Counted from the stretch's first letter, positions 26,494-36,215 are shown. The stretch is DNA of 64,000 bases from Streptomyces rhizosphaerihabitans (GCF_025399795.1 NZ_JAODTZ010000014.1:121658-185657), one strand, 5' to 3'. The notes: generated by a model not told the origin, from the sequence alone. Numbers and translations: made by a program.

Positions 26494-27332
26494 CCACCAC
26501 CCCCGAGGGCGTCAGCCTGGGCATGCCCCAACTGCCCGCGCCCGACTACCCGGCCGATGTCCGAGCCCGGCTGGAGGCGGACGCGCGCGAGATCATCGCC
26601 CGCTACCCCGACTCCCGCTCGGCGCTCCTTCCGTTGCTGCATCTCGTGCAGTCGCAGGAGGGCCATGTCACGCGCACGGGACAGCGGTTCTGCGCGGAGG
26701 TACTGGGTCTGACGACGGCCGAGGTCACCGCGGTCGCGACCTTCTACTCGATGTACCGGCGCAAGCCGAGCGGTGACTACCAGGTGGGTGTCTGCACCAA
26801 CACTCTGTGTGCCGTCATGGGCGGCGACGCCATCTTCGAAGCCCTCCAGGACCACCTGGGTGTCGGCAACGGAGAGACCACCGGTGACGGCAAGGTCACC
26901 CTGGAGCACATCGAGTGCAACGCGGCCTGTGACTTCGCGCCGGTCGTGATGGTCAACTGGGAGTTCTTCGACAACCAGACCGTGGACTCGGCCAAGCGTC
27001 TCGTCGACGACCTGCGCGCGGGAGTGGACGTCGACCCGACCCGCGGGGCCCGGCTGTGCACCTTCAAGGACACCGCCCGGATCCTGGCGGGCTTCCCCGA
27101 CGAGCGCGAGGGCGCGGTGGAGGCCGGCGGCAGCGCGGGCCACGCGTCACTGGTGGGGCTGCGCCTGGCCAAGGGGGAGAGCGCCCCCGCGCGCGTGGTG
27201 CATCCGCGAGGCGGAGGGGCACCTCAGAACCAGCGGCCCGCCGAGCACCCGAGCTCACACGACGCGCCGCAGGACACGTCGGCCTCCGACCCGTCCCACC
27301 CGGCGGGTCCTGTGGCAGAGGAGGGGGAGTGA
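26490..27332 (+). CDS. nuoE: NADH-quinone oxidoreductase subunit E with long C-terminal tail
   Basis: A 280-residue 24-kDa-type subunit of the NADH-oxidising module. The 2Fe-2S cluster ligands are in GVCTNTLCAVMGG and ECNAACDFAPVVMVN. The thioredoxin-like core ends near residue 195. About 85 extra residues follow, rich in Gly, Ala, Pro and Arg, without predicted fold; similar tails occur in other actinobacterial NuoE. The GTG overlaps the nuoD stop, and its own stop overlaps the nuoF start region. Confidence 0.97.
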   Translation: MTTTPEGVSLGMPQLPAPDYPADVRARLEADAREIIARYPDSRSALLPLLHLVQSQEGHVTRTGQRFCAEVLGLTTAEVTAVATFYSMYRRKPSGDYQVGVCTNTLCAVMGGDAIFEALQDHLGVGNGETTGDGKVTLEHIECNAACDFAPVVMVNWEFFDNQTVDSAKRLVDDLRAGVDVDPTRGARLCTFKDTARILAGFPDEREGAVEAGGSAGHASLVGLRLAKGESAPARVVHPRGGGAPQNQRPAEHPSSHDAPQDTSASDPSHPAGPVAEEGE

Positions 27333-28681
27333 TGACCTTGGCAGCCGAGATCAACGAAACGAGTCCCGAAAAGCTGCTCGCACCCGTGCTGTCGGCCTTC
27401 TGGGACGAGGACAGGTCCTGGTCGCTGGACGTCTACCGAAGGCACGAGGGGTACGAGGGCCTGCGCAAGGCACTCGCCATGTCACCGGACGACCTGATCG
27501 CGTACGTCAAGGACTCCGGGCTGCGGGGCCGCGGCGGTGCGGGATTCCCGACCGGAATGAAATGGCAGTTCATTCCTCAGGGAGATGGCAAACCTCACTA
27601 TCTAGTTGTCAACGCCGACGAATCGGAGCCGGGAACCTGCAAGGACATCCCGCTCCTCTTCGCGAACCCGCACAGCCTCATCGAGGGCATTGTGATCGCG
27701 TGCTATGCCATCCGGTCTTCGCATGCCTTCATCTATCTCCGCGGTGAAGTGGTCCCCGTACTGCGGCGGTTGCACGAGGCCGTACGTGAGGCCTACGCGG
27801 CGGGCTACCTCGGCGAGAACATCCTGGGCAGCGGACTCGACCTCCAGCTCACCGTGCACGCGGGCGCCGGCGCGTACATCTGCGGTGAGGAGACCGCGCT
27901 GCTCGACTCGCTCGAAGGCCGCCGTGGTCAACCGCGGCTCCGTCCCCCTTTCCCTGCTGTCGCGGGCCTCTATGCGTGTCCAACTGTTGTAAATAACGTC
28001 GAGTCGATCGCGTCAGTTCCCGCAATTCTCCAAAATGGCAAGGAATGGTTCAGGTCGATGGGAAGCGAGAAGTCTCCGGGCTTCACGCTCTACTCCCTCA
28101 GCGGCCATGTCGCCAGTCCCGGCCAGTACGAGGCACCGCTCGGCATCACGCTGCGCCAACTCCTCGACATGAGCGGCGGGATGCGTCCCGGTCACCGGCT
28201 GAAGTTCTGGACGCCGGGCGGCTCCTCGACACCGATGTTCACCGACGAGCATCTCGACGTCCCTCTTGATTACGAAGGAGTGGGCGCCGCGGGTTCCATG
28301 CTCGGCACGAAAGCACTCCAGTGCTTCGACGAGACGACCTGTGTCGTCCGCGCCGTCACCCGCTGGACCGAGTTCTACGCCCACGAGTCCTGCGGCAAGT
28401 GCACGCCATGCCGTGAAGGGACTTACTGGCTCGTGCAGTTGCTGCGCGACATCGAGGCCGGCAAGGGCGCCATGTCCGACCTCGACAAACTCAACGACAT
28501 CGCCGACAACATCAACGGCAAGTCCTTCTGCGCCCTCGGCGACGGTGCCGCCTCGCCGATCTTCTCCTCGCTCAAGTACTTCCGCGAGGAGTACGAGCAG
28601 CACATCACGGGCCGCGGCTGCCCCTTCGACCCGGCCAGGTCCACGGCCTGGGCGGACAAGCACACGGAGGTGAACGCATGA
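27332..28681 (+). CDS. nuoF: NADH-quinone oxidoreductase subunit F
   Basis: A 449-residue 51-kDa-type subunit that binds FMN, NADH and a 4Fe-4S cluster. LRGRGGAGFPTGMKW is the FMN-binding loop, NADESEPGTCKD the NADH/FMN contact, GAGAYICGEETALL a conserved FMN segment, and ESCGKCTPCREG plus FCALGDGA carry the cluster cysteines. A GTG at 27329 directly before the ATG could also be used; GAGGAGG lies 7 bases before the ATG. Two patches, about 27,540-27,610 and 27,955-28,060, use less G/C-rich codons, including a rare CTA. Confidence 0.97.
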   Translation: MTLAAEINETSPEKLLAPVLSAFWDEDRSWSLDVYRRHEGYEGLRKALAMSPDDLIAYVKDSGLRGRGGAGFPTGMKWQFIPQGDGKPHYLVVNADESEPGTCKDIPLLFANPHSLIEGIVIACYAIRSSHAFIYLRGEVVPVLRRLHEAVREAYAAGYLGENILGSGLDLQLTVHAGAGAYICGEETALLDSLEGRRGQPRLRPPFPAVAGLYACPTVVNNVESIASVPAILQNGKEWFRSMGSEKSPGFTLYSLSGHVASPGQYEAPLGITLRQLLDMSGGMRPGHRLKFWTPGGSSTPMFTDEHLDVPLDYEGVGAAGSMLGTKALQCFDETTCVVRAVTRWTEFYAHESCGKCTPCREGTYWLVQLLRDIEAGKGAMSDLDKLNDIADNINGKSFCALGDGAASPIFSSLKYFREEYEQHITGRGCPFDPARSTAWADKHTEVNA

Positions 28682-31182
28682 CAGTGACCACCAGCGCTCC
28701 CTCCGGAGGCGGGGAAGCGGCGGTCCCGCCGGAGGATCTCGTCTCGCTGACGATCGACGGCGTCGAGATGAGCGTGCCCAAGGGCACCCTGGTCATCCGG
28801 GCCGCCGAACAACTCGGCATCGAGATCCCCCGGTTCTGCGACCACCCGCTCCTCGACCCGGTCGGCGCCTGCCGCCAGTGCATCGTCGAGGTCGAGGGCC
28901 AGCGCAAGCCCATGGCGTCCTGCACGATCACCTGTACGGACGGGATGGTCGTCAAGACTCATCTCACCTCGCCGGTGGCCGAGAAGGCACAGCACGGTGT
29001 GATGGAGCTGCTGCTCATCAACCACCCGCTGGACTGCCCGGTCTGCGACAAGGGCGGCGAGTGCCCCCTGCAGAACCAGGCGATGTCGCACGGCCAGGCC
29101 GAGTCCCGGTTCGAGGGCAAGAAGCGGACGTACGAGAAGCCGGTCCCGATCTCCACACAGGTGCTGCTCGACCGCGAGCGGTGCGTGCTGTGCGCCCGCT
29201 GCACCCGCTTCTCCAACCAGATCGCGGGCGACCCCATGATCGAACTGATCGAACGGGGCGCGCTCCAGCAGGTCGGCACCGGTGACGGCGACCCGTTCGA
29301 GTCGTACTTCTCCGGGAACACGATCCAGATCTGCCCGGTGGGCGCGCTCACGTCGGCGGCGTATCGCTTCCGCTCGCGCCCCTTCGACCTCATCTCCTCG
29401 CACTCCGTGTGCGAGCACTGCTCCGGCGGCTGCGCGACACGCACCGACCACCGGCGCGGCAAGGTGATGCGGCGCCTCGCGGCGCCGGACCCCGAGGTCA
29501 ACGAGGAATGGCTCTGTGACAAGGGGCGGTTCGGGTTCCGGTACGCGCAGCAGCGCGACCGCCTCGACACGCCCCTGGTGCGCAACGCCGAGGGTGTCCT
29601 CGAGCCCGCTTCCTGGCCGGAGGCGCTCGAAGCCGCCGCGCAGGGGCTGACGGCGGCCCGCGGCCGGGCCGGTGTCCTCACCGGCGGCCGGCTCACTGTC
29701 GAGGACGCCTACGCGTACAGCAAGTTCGCGCGCGTGGCCCTCGACACGAACGACATCGACTTCCGCGCGCGCGTGCACAGCTCCGAGGAGGCCGACTTCC
29801 TGGCCGCCCGGGTCGCCGGACGCGGCCGGGACCTCGACGGGACGGGCGTCACCTACACCTCTCTGGAGAAGGCGCCCGCTGTTCTGCTGGCGGGCTTCGA
29901 GTCCGAGGAGGAGGCGCCCGGCGTCTTCCTGCGGCTGCGCAAGGCGTGGCGCGGACACGGGCAGAAGACCTTCTCCCTCGCCACGCACGCCACACGCGGC
30001 CTGGAGAAGGCGGGCGGCACGCTGTTGCCGGCCGCGCCCGGCACCGAGACCGAGTGGCTGGACGCGCTCGCGAGCGGCGTCGGTCTGGAGGGCGACGGTG
30101 CCAAGGCCGCCGAGGCGCTGCGCGCCGAGGGCGCGGTGATCGCCGTCGGTGAGCGGCTGGCCGCCGTGGCGGGCGGGCTGACCGCCGCCGTGCGGGCCGC
30201 CACCGCCACCGGCGCCCGACTGGTGTGGATCCCGCGCCGGGCAGGGGAGCGCGGCGCGATCGAGGCGGGCGCGCTTCCGTCGCTGCTGCCGGGCGGACGC
30301 CCGGCCACCGACCCGCGCGCGCGGGACGAGGTCGCCGTGGCCTGGGGCGTCTCCGAACTGCCGCACCGCTACGGCCGTGACACCGGCCAGATCGTGGAGG
30401 CGGCCGCCGGCGGCGAACTACGGGCCCTGGTGGTCGCGGGCGTGGAGGTCACCGACCTTCCCGACCCGGCACGCACGCGTGCGGCGCTGTCCGAGGTGGG
30501 CTTCCTGGTGTCGCTCGAACTGCGGCCCAGTGAGGTCACCGAGCACGCGGACGTCGTCCTGCCGGTCGCCGCGGTCGCCGAGAAGGCCGGAAGCTTCCTC
30601 AACTGGGAAGGCAGGGTCCGCTCCTTCGAGGCGGCTCTCAAGCCCGACCAGATGACCCGGCGCCTGGCTCCCACCGACGCGCGCGTCCTGCAGATGCTGG
30701 CCGACGCCATGGACGTACACCTGGGTCTGCCGGATCTGCGGACCACGCGCGGGGAACTCGACCGGCTCGGCGCCTGGGACGGGCCGCGTGCCACCGAATC
30801 CCTGGAGACCGGGGTGCAGTTGCCCCGTCCGGCCGCCGGTGAGGCCGTACTGGCCGGGCACCGGCTGCTGCTCGACCAGGGACGCCTCCAGGAGGGCGAC
30901 AACGCGCTCGCCGGGACCCGGCACGCCGCACACGCGCGCGTGTCGACCGCCACGGCCGCCGAGGCCGGGGTCAAGAACGGCGACGTCCTCGCCGTGACGG
31001 GTCCCGCCGGAGTGGTCGAACTCCCGCTGCAGATCACCGAGATGCCCGACCGCGTGGTCTGGCTCCCGCTGAACTCGACCGGTGCGGGCGTCGCCTCCGA
31101 CACCGGCGCCCTGCCCGGCGCACTCGTCCGCATCGGCCCGGCGACGATCGCCGCCGAGGCCCCCAAGGAGGTGGAGGCATGA
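28678..31182 (+). CDS. nuoG: NADH-quinone oxidoreductase subunit G
   Basis: An 834-residue subunit with the chain of iron-sulfur clusters in the peripheral arm. Near the N-terminus are CDHPLLDPVGACRQC (2Fe-2S), HPLDCPVCDKGGECPLQ (His-ligated 4Fe-4S), CVLCARCTRF, and later CEHCSGGCATRTD, the extra cluster (N7-like) of molybdopterin-type relatives. The rest is a molybdopterin oxidoreductase-like fold without cofactor-binding role in complex I. Gly/Ala-rich segments break the middle. The ATG overlaps nuoF and its stop overlaps nuoH (ATGA each). Confidence 0.97.
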   Translation: MTVTTSAPSGGGEAAVPPEDLVSLTIDGVEMSVPKGTLVIRAAEQLGIEIPRFCDHPLLDPVGACRQCIVEVEGQRKPMASCTITCTDGMVVKTHLTSPVAEKAQHGVMELLLINHPLDCPVCDKGGECPLQNQAMSHGQAESRFEGKKRTYEKPVPISTQVLLDRERCVLCARCTRFSNQIAGDPMIELIERGALQQVGTGDGDPFESYFSGNTIQICPVGALTSAAYRFRSRPFDLISSHSVCEHCSGGCATRTDHRRGKVMRRLAAPDPEVNEEWLCDKGRFGFRYAQQRDRLDTPLVRNAEGVLEPASWPEALEAAAQGLTAARGRAGVLTGGRLTVEDAYAYSKFARVALDTNDIDFRARVHSSEEADFLAARVAGRGRDLDGTGVTYTSLEKAPAVLLAGFESEEEAPGVFLRLRKAWRGHGQKTFSLATHATRGLEKAGGTLLPAAPGTETEWLDALASGVGLEGDGAKAAEALRAEGAVIAVGERLAAVAGGLTAAVRAATATGARLVWIPRRAGERGAIEAGALPSLLPGGRPATDPRARDEVAVAWGVSELPHRYGRDTGQIVEAAAGGELRALVVAGVEVTDLPDPARTRAALSEVGFLVSLELRPSEVTEHADVVLPVAAVAEKAGSFLNWEGRVRSFEAALKPDQMTRRLAPTDARVLQMLADAMDVHLGLPDLRTTRGELDRLGAWDGPRATESLETGVQLPRPAAGEAVLAGHRLLLDQGRLQEGDNALAGTRHAAHARVSTATAAEAGVKNGDVLAVTGPAGVVELPLQITEMPDRVVWLPLNSTGAGVASDTGALPGALVRIGPATIAAEAPKEVEA

Positions 31183-32552
31183 CGCCGTACCTCGCCGCTG
31201 AAGACCTCTCGATGTTCGGCCACGACCCCTGGTGGCTGGTCGTCGTCAAGGCGGTGTTCTGCTTCGCCTTCCTGATGGTGACCGTGCTCTTCTCCATCGT
31301 GTGGGAGCGCAAGGTCGTCGCCTGGATGCAGCTGCGCATCGGCCCCAACCGGCACGGGCCCTGGGGGATGCTCCAGTCGCTCGCCGACGGCATCAAGCTG
31401 ATGCTGAAGGAAGACCTCATCGTCAAGCGCGCGGACAAGGTGGTCTACGTCCTCGCGCCGATCGTCGCGGCCGTCCCGGCCTTCATGGCGATCGCGGTGA
31501 TCCCCTTCGGGCCCGCGGACGACGAGGTCTCGATCTTCGGCCAGCGCACCACGATGCAGCTCACCGACCTGCCGATCGCGATGCTCTACATCCTCGCGGT
31601 GGCCTCGGTGGGCATCTACGGGATCGTGCTCGCCGGCTGGAGTTCCGGATCCACCTACCCGCTGCTGGGCGGTCTGCGGTCCTGCGCGCAGATGATCTCG
31701 TACGAGATCGCCATGGGCGCCGCGTTCGCCTCGGTGTTCCTCTACTCCGGGTCGATGTCGACCTCGACGATCGTCGAGCAGCAGCACGACCGCTGGTACA
31801 TCGTCCTGCTGCCGGTCTCGTTCCTCATCTACATCGTGACGATGATCGCCGAGACCAACCGGGCCCCCTTCGACATGCCGGAGTCCGAGGGCGACCTCGT
31901 CGGCGGCTTCAACACCGAGTACTCGTCGATCAAGTTCGCGCTCTTCATGCTCGCCGAGTACGTGAACATGGTGACGGTCTCGGCCGTGTCGACGACGCTC
32001 TTCCTGGGCGGCTGGCGGGCCCCGTGGCCGATCAGCAGCTTCTGGGAGGGCGCCAACCACGGCTGGTGGCCGATGCTCTGGTTCGTGGTGAAGGTACAGC
32101 TGCTGCTGTTCTTCTTCATCTGGCTGCGCGGCACGCTGCCGCGCGTGCGCTACGACCAGCTGATGAAGCTCGGCTGGAAGGTCCTCATCCCGGTCTCCGT
32201 GGTCTGGCTGATGCTCGTCGCGACGGTACGGACGCTGCGCAACGAGCACGTCGCCTTCGCGGACATCGCCCTGTACGTCGGCGGAGGCGTCCTCGTTCTC
32301 CTGTTGCTGTCGTTCGTGGCGGACATCTTCCGCGACAAGCAGGGAGCCCAGGAGACGCCCGCCGAGCCCGCCGCCTTCGACCCGATGGCCGGTGGATTCC
32401 CCGTGCCCCCGCTGCCCGGCCAGGAGCTGCCGCCGGTACCGCGGCGCCGCCCGCGCCGTGAGCGGGAGCTGATTGTCAGTGGCGGGTCCGATACTGCGAG
32501 TGATGGATCGGTTACCGGATCTCGTGACGGAAAGGAGGGGTCCGATGGCTGA
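31179..32552 (+). CDS. nuoH: NADH-quinone oxidoreductase subunit H with C-terminal extension
   Basis: A 457-residue membrane subunit with eight helices at the joint between the arms. Signature segments include WMQLRIGPNRHGPWG, LADGIKLMLKED, AETNRAPFDMPESEGDLVGG and LRGTLPRVRYDQLM, which line the quinone tunnel. The family core ends near residue 385; the last ~70 residues are a hydrophilic Pro/Arg/Gly/Asp-rich tail (PVPPLPGQELPPVPRRRP). The nuoI start lies within its last 8 bases. Confidence 0.97.
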   Translation: MTPYLAAEDLSMFGHDPWWLVVVKAVFCFAFLMVTVLFSIVWERKVVAWMQLRIGPNRHGPWGMLQSLADGIKLMLKEDLIVKRADKVVYVLAPIVAAVPAFMAIAVIPFGPADDEVSIFGQRTTMQLTDLPIAMLYILAVASVGIYGIVLAGWSSGSTYPLLGGLRSCAQMISYEIAMGAAFASVFLYSGSMSTSTIVEQQHDRWYIVLLPVSFLIYIVTMIAETNRAPFDMPESEGDLVGGFNTEYSSIKFALFMLAEYVNMVTVSAVSTTLFLGGWRAPWPISSFWEGANHGWWPMLWFVVKVQLLLFFFIWLRGTLPRVRYDQLMKLGWKVLIPVSVVWLMLVATVRTLRNEHVAFADIALYVGGGVLVLLLLSFVADIFRDKQGAQETPAEPAAFDPMAGGFPVPPLPGQELPPVPRRRPRRERELIVSGGSDTASDGSVTGSRDGKEGSDG

Positions 32553-33174
32553 GGAGCCGAAGGAGACCAAACCGGGTTTCCAGAACCCCGTCGCCGGTTT
32601 CGGCGTGACCTTCAAGGCCATGTTCAAGAAGCGGCTGACCGAGCAGTACCCGGAGCAGCAGAAGACCACCGCGCCGCGGTTCCACGGCCGGCACCAGCTC
32701 AACCGTCATCCGGACGGCCTGGAGAAGTGCATCGGCTGCGAGTTGTGCGCCTGGGCCTGCCCCGCGGACGCCATCTATGTGGAGGGCGCGGACAACACCG
32801 AGGAGGAGCGCTACTCCCCGGGCGAGCGGTACGGCCGCGTCTACCAGATCAACTACGCCCGCTGCATCCTGTGCGGACTGTGCATCGAGGCGTGCCCCAC
32901 GCGCGCGCTGACGATGACGAACGAGTTCGAGCTCGCCGACAGCAGCCGCGCCAACCTGATCTACACCAAGGAGCAGCTGCTCGCCGGACTCGAGGAAGGC
33001 ATGGTCGACACACCGCACTCGATCTTCCCCGGCACGGACGAGCAGGACTACTACCGGGGTCTGGTGACCGAGGCCGCGCCCGGTACCGAGCGCCAGGTGG
33101 CCGTCTCCAAAGGCGAGTTGCACCCCTCGGCCACGCCTTCGGGTACGGCCGCCGGAGAGGGGGAGAAAGCATGA
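32545..33174 (+). CDS. nuoI: NADH-quinone oxidoreductase subunit I
   Basis: A 209-residue ferredoxin-like subunit carrying two 4Fe-4S clusters (N6a/N6b). CIGCELCAWACP and CILCGLCIEACP are the two complete CxxCxxCxxxCP motifs. It links NuoG clusters to N2 in NuoB. The ATG at 32545 has the excellent ribosome-binding site AAAGGAGGGG; the longer frame upstream overlaps nuoH and was rejected. The C-terminus has a hydrophilic extension of about 40 residues. Confidence 0.97.
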   Translation: MAEEPKETKPGFQNPVAGFGVTFKAMFKKRLTEQYPEQQKTTAPRFHGRHQLNRHPDGLEKCIGCELCAWACPADAIYVEGADNTEEERYSPGERYGRVYQINYARCILCGLCIEACPTRALTMTNEFELADSSRANLIYTKEQLLAGLEEGMVDTPHSIFPGTDEQDYYRGLVTEAAPGTERQVAVSKGELHPSATPSGTAAGEGEKA

Positions 33175-33986
33175 CCGACCTGGCCGCTTACTCCACCTCC
33201 ACCGGAGAGGCCTTCCAGTTCTGGGTCCTCGGCACCGTCGCGGTGGTCGGCGCCCTGTGCACCGTCTTCATGAGGAAGGCTGTGCACAGCGCGCTGTGCC
33301 TCGCCGGGACCATGATTGTCCTGGCGGTCTTCTACCTCGCCAACGGCGCGTACTTCCTGGGCATCGTCCAGATCGTCGTCTACACCGGCGCGATCATGAT
33401 GCTCTTCCTCTTCGTCGTCATGCTCGTCGGCGTCACCGCGGCGGACTCGCTGGAGGAGACCATCAAGGGGCAGCGCTGGCTGGCCCTGGTCTGCGGACTC
33501 GGCTTCGGTGTCCTGCTGTTCGCCGGTATCGGCAACGCCTCCATCGAGGACTTCGACGGTCTGGCGAAGGCGAACGCGAACGGCAACGTGGAGGGCCTCG
33601 CCGCCCTCATCTTCACGAAGTACGTGTTCGCCTTCGAGATCACCGGCGCCCTGCTCATCACGGCCGCCGTCGGCGCCATGGTGCTGACGCACCGCGAGCG
33701 CACCGAGCGGCCCAAGACCCAGCGCGAGCTGTCCGAGCAGCGCGTGCGCGAGGGCAAGCACGTACCGCCGCTGCCGGCGCCGGGTGTCTACGCCCGGCAC
33801 AACGCGGTGGACATCGCGGGCCTGCTCCCCGACGGCACTCCCTCCGTGCTGACCGTCAGCAAGACGCTGCGCGACCGCGGGCAGATCCGTGACGTGTCGG
33901 CCGAAGCGCTGAACGATCTGAAGGCGCTGGAGCAGCGTGCCGAGGAGCGTCTGGAGCGCACGAAGACGGAGGAGGCGTCCAAGTGA
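33171..33986 (+). CDS. nuoJ: NADH-quinone oxidoreductase subunit J with C-terminal extension
   Basis: A 271-residue membrane subunit with five helices in the first ~175 residues, including AVFYLANGAYFLGIVQIVVY and the pi-bulge-containing YTGAIMMLFLFVVMLVG helix, which is the gating TM3 of complex I. The remaining ~95 residues are charged and cytoplasmic (RERTERPKTQRELSEQ and a Leu/Glu/Arg-rich coiled-coil ending KTEEASK), longer than in proteobacteria. Overlaps nuoI and nuoK. Confidence 0.97.
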   Translation: MTDLAAYSTSTGEAFQFWVLGTVAVVGALCTVFMRKAVHSALCLAGTMIVLAVFYLANGAYFLGIVQIVVYTGAIMMLFLFVVMLVGVTAADSLEETIKGQRWLALVCGLGFGVLLFAGIGNASIEDFDGLAKANANGNVEGLAALIFTKYVFAFEITGALLITAAVGAMVLTHRERTERPKTQRELSEQRVREGKHVPPLPAPGVYARHNAVDIAGLLPDGTPSVLTVSKTLRDRGQIRDVSAEALNDLKALEQRAEERLERTKTEEASK

Positions 33987-34282
33987 ATCCGGTCAACTAC
34001 CTCTATCTCGCCGCCCTGTTGTTCACGATCGGCGCCACCGGTGTGCTGATCAGGCGGAACGCGATCGTGGTGTTCATGTGCATCGAGCTCATGCTCAACG
34101 CCTGCAACCTCACCTTCGTCGCCTTCTCCCGGATGCACGGCAATCTCGACGGCCAGATCATCGCCTTCTTCACGATGGTCGTCGCCGCCGCGGAGGTCGT
34201 GGTCGGGCTCGCGATCATCGTGTCGCTGTTCCGTTCCCGCCACTCGGCCTCGGTCGACGACGCCAGCCTGATGAAGCTGTAA
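33983..34282 (+). CDS. nuoK: NADH-quinone oxidoreductase subunit K
   Basis: A 99-residue subunit with three helices and the two conserved membrane glutamates, in VVFMCIELMLNACNLTF and in VAAAEVVVGLAIIVSLF, which take part in proton transfer. GTG start overlapping the nuoJ stop. Length is exactly that of the family. Confidence 0.98.
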   Translation: MNPVNYLYLAALLFTIGATGVLIRRNAIVVFMCIELMLNACNLTFVAFSRMHGNLDGQIIAFFTMVVAAAEVVVGLAIIVSLFRSRHSASVDDASLMKL

Positions 34283-34296
34283 GGGGTCGCTGAATC

Positions 34297-36210
34297 GTGG
34301 AGAACCTGATTGCGCTGCTGGTAGCGGCGCCTCTGCTCGGAGCGGTCGTCCTGCTGTGCGGCGGACGACGGCTCGACGCCGTCGGACAGTGGATCGGCAC
34401 CGCGTTCGCGGCCACCTCCTTCGTGATCGCCGCCGTGCTCTTCGCCGACATGCTGGGCAAGGGTCCTGAGGACCGGACCTTCACCCAGCATCTGTACAGC
34501 TGGATCGCCGTCGGAGACTTCCGGGCGGACGTCGGCTTCCAGCTCGACCAGCTGTCGATGACGTTCGTCCTGCTGATCACCGGCGTCGGCTCGCTGATCC
34601 ACCTGTACTCGGTCGGGTACATGGAGCACGACGAGCGCCGCCGCCGCTTCTTCGGCTATCTGAACCTGTTCCTGGCGGCGATGCTGCTGCTCGTCCTCGC
34701 CGACAACTACCTTCTGCTGTACGTCGGCTGGGAGGGCGTCGGTCTCGCCTCGTACCTGCTGATCGGCTTCTGGCAGCACAAGCCCAGCGCGGCCACCGCC
34801 GCCAAGAAGGCCTTCCTGGTCAACCGCGTGGGCGACATGGGCCTGTCCATCGCGATCATGCTCATGTTCACGACCTTCGGGACCTTCGCCTTCGGGCCCC
34901 TGCTCGGCTCCGAGGGGCACCAGGGAGTGGCCGGGGACGCCACCCAGGGCAAGCTCACGGCCATCGCCCTGATGCTGCTGCTCGCCGCCTGCGGCAAGTC
35001 CGCCCAGGTGCCGCTGCAGTCCTGGCTCGGGGACGCGATGGAGGGCCCGACCCCGGTCTCGGCCCTCATCCACGCCGCCACCATGGTGACCGCGGGTGTG
35101 TATCTGATCGTGCGCTCGGCCGCCGTCTTCAACGCGGCGCCCGACGCCCAGCTCGTCGTCACCGTCGTGGGCGGGGTCACGCTCCTGTTCGGTGCGATCG
35201 TCGGTTGCGCGAAGGACGACATCAAGAAGGCGCTGGCCGGCTCGACCATGTCGCAGATCGGCTACATGGTGCTGGCTGCGGGTCTCGGCCCCATCGGCTA
35301 CGTCTGGGCGATCATGCACCTGGTGACGCACGGCTTCTTCAAGGCCGGTCTCTTCCTCGGCGCCGGTTCGGTCATGCACGGCATGAACGACGAGGTCGAC
35401 ATGAGGAAGTTCGGCGGCCTCAGGAAGTACATGCCGATCACGTTCGTGACCTTCGGCCTCGGCTATCTCGCGATCATCGGCTTCCCTGGCCTGTCCGGCT
35501 TCTTCTCCAAGGACAAGATCATCGAGGCGGCCTTCGCCAAGGGCGGCACCGAGGGCTGGATCCTCGGCAGCGTGGCCCTGCTGGGCGCGGCGATCACCGC
35601 GTACTACATGACGCGCGTGATGATCATGACCTTCTTCGGAGAGAAGCGCTGGCAGCCCGACGCGGACGGCCACGAGCCGCACCCGCACGAGTCGCCCAGG
35701 TCCATGACGATCCCGATGATCGTGCTGGCTTTCGGGTCGGTCTTCGCGGGTGCCTACTTCAGCATCGGCGACCGCTTCCTGCACTGGCTGGAGCCGGTCA
35801 CGGGGCATTCGGAGGGCGACTCGCCGGTCAGCGCCCTCACGGTCACCCTGGCCACCATGGTGCTGCTGGTCGTCGGCGCCGGCATCGCCTACCTCCAGTA
35901 CGGCCGCAGCTCCGTCCCGGTCGTCGCCCCGCGTGGCTCCCTGCTCACCCGCGCCGCCCGGCGCGACCTGTACCAGGACGACTTCAACCATGTCGTGCTG
36001 GTACGCGGTGGTGAGCACCTCACCCGCTCCCTGGTGTACGTCGACCACACCCTGGTCGACGGAGTCGTCAACGGTACGGCTGCCTCGGTGGGCGGCCTCT
36101 CCGGGCGGCTGCGCAAGCTGCAGAACGGCTATGTGCGCAGTTACGCGGTCTCGATGTTCGGCGGTGCGGCGATCATCGTCGCCGCGACCCTGCTGATGAG
36201 GGCGGTCTGA
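34297..36210 (+). CDS. nuoL: NADH-quinone oxidoreductase subunit L
   Basis: A 637-residue antiporter-like subunit with about 16 membrane helices and the distal proton channel. Key segments are YVGWEGVGLASYLLIGFW (conserved Glu of TM5), KSAQVPLQSWLGDAMEGPTPVSALIHAATMVTAG (conserved Lys and loop; quoted parts span TM7-8), and GYMVLAAGLGPIGYVWAIMH. The lateral helix HL is represented near the C-terminus. It begins with GTG 14 nt after nuoK, with AAGGGGTCG as ribosome-binding site. Confidence 0.97.
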   Translation: MENLIALLVAAPLLGAVVLLCGGRRLDAVGQWIGTAFAATSFVIAAVLFADMLGKGPEDRTFTQHLYSWIAVGDFRADVGFQLDQLSMTFVLLITGVGSLIHLYSVGYMEHDERRRRFFGYLNLFLAAMLLLVLADNYLLLYVGWEGVGLASYLLIGFWQHKPSAATAAKKAFLVNRVGDMGLSIAIMLMFTTFGTFAFGPLLGSEGHQGVAGDATQGKLTAIALMLLLAACGKSAQVPLQSWLGDAMEGPTPVSALIHAATMVTAGVYLIVRSAAVFNAAPDAQLVVTVVGGVTLLFGAIVGCAKDDIKKALAGSTMSQIGYMVLAAGLGPIGYVWAIMHLVTHGFFKAGLFLGAGSVMHGMNDEVDMRKFGGLRKYMPITFVTFGLGYLAIIGFPGLSGFFSKDKIIEAAFAKGGTEGWILGSVALLGAAITAYYMTRVMIMTFFGEKRWQPDADGHEPHPHESPRSMTIPMIVLAFGSVFAGAYFSIGDRFLHWLEPVTGHSEGDSPVSALTVTLATMVLLVVGAGIAYLQYGRSSVPVVAPRGSLLTRAARRDLYQDDFNHVVLVRGGEHLTRSLVYVDHTLVDGVVNGTAASVGGLSGRLRKLQNGYVRSYAVSMFGGAAIIVAATLLMRAV

Positions 36211-36215
36211 TACCG

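Noticed and set aside
30369..32702. Long minus-strand frame opposite nuoG/nuoH
   Set aside because: Shadow; spans several overlapping true genes.
34003..36048. A 681-codon minus-strand frame opposite nuoL
   Set aside because: Shadow of nuoL; no recognised domain and no ribosome-binding site.
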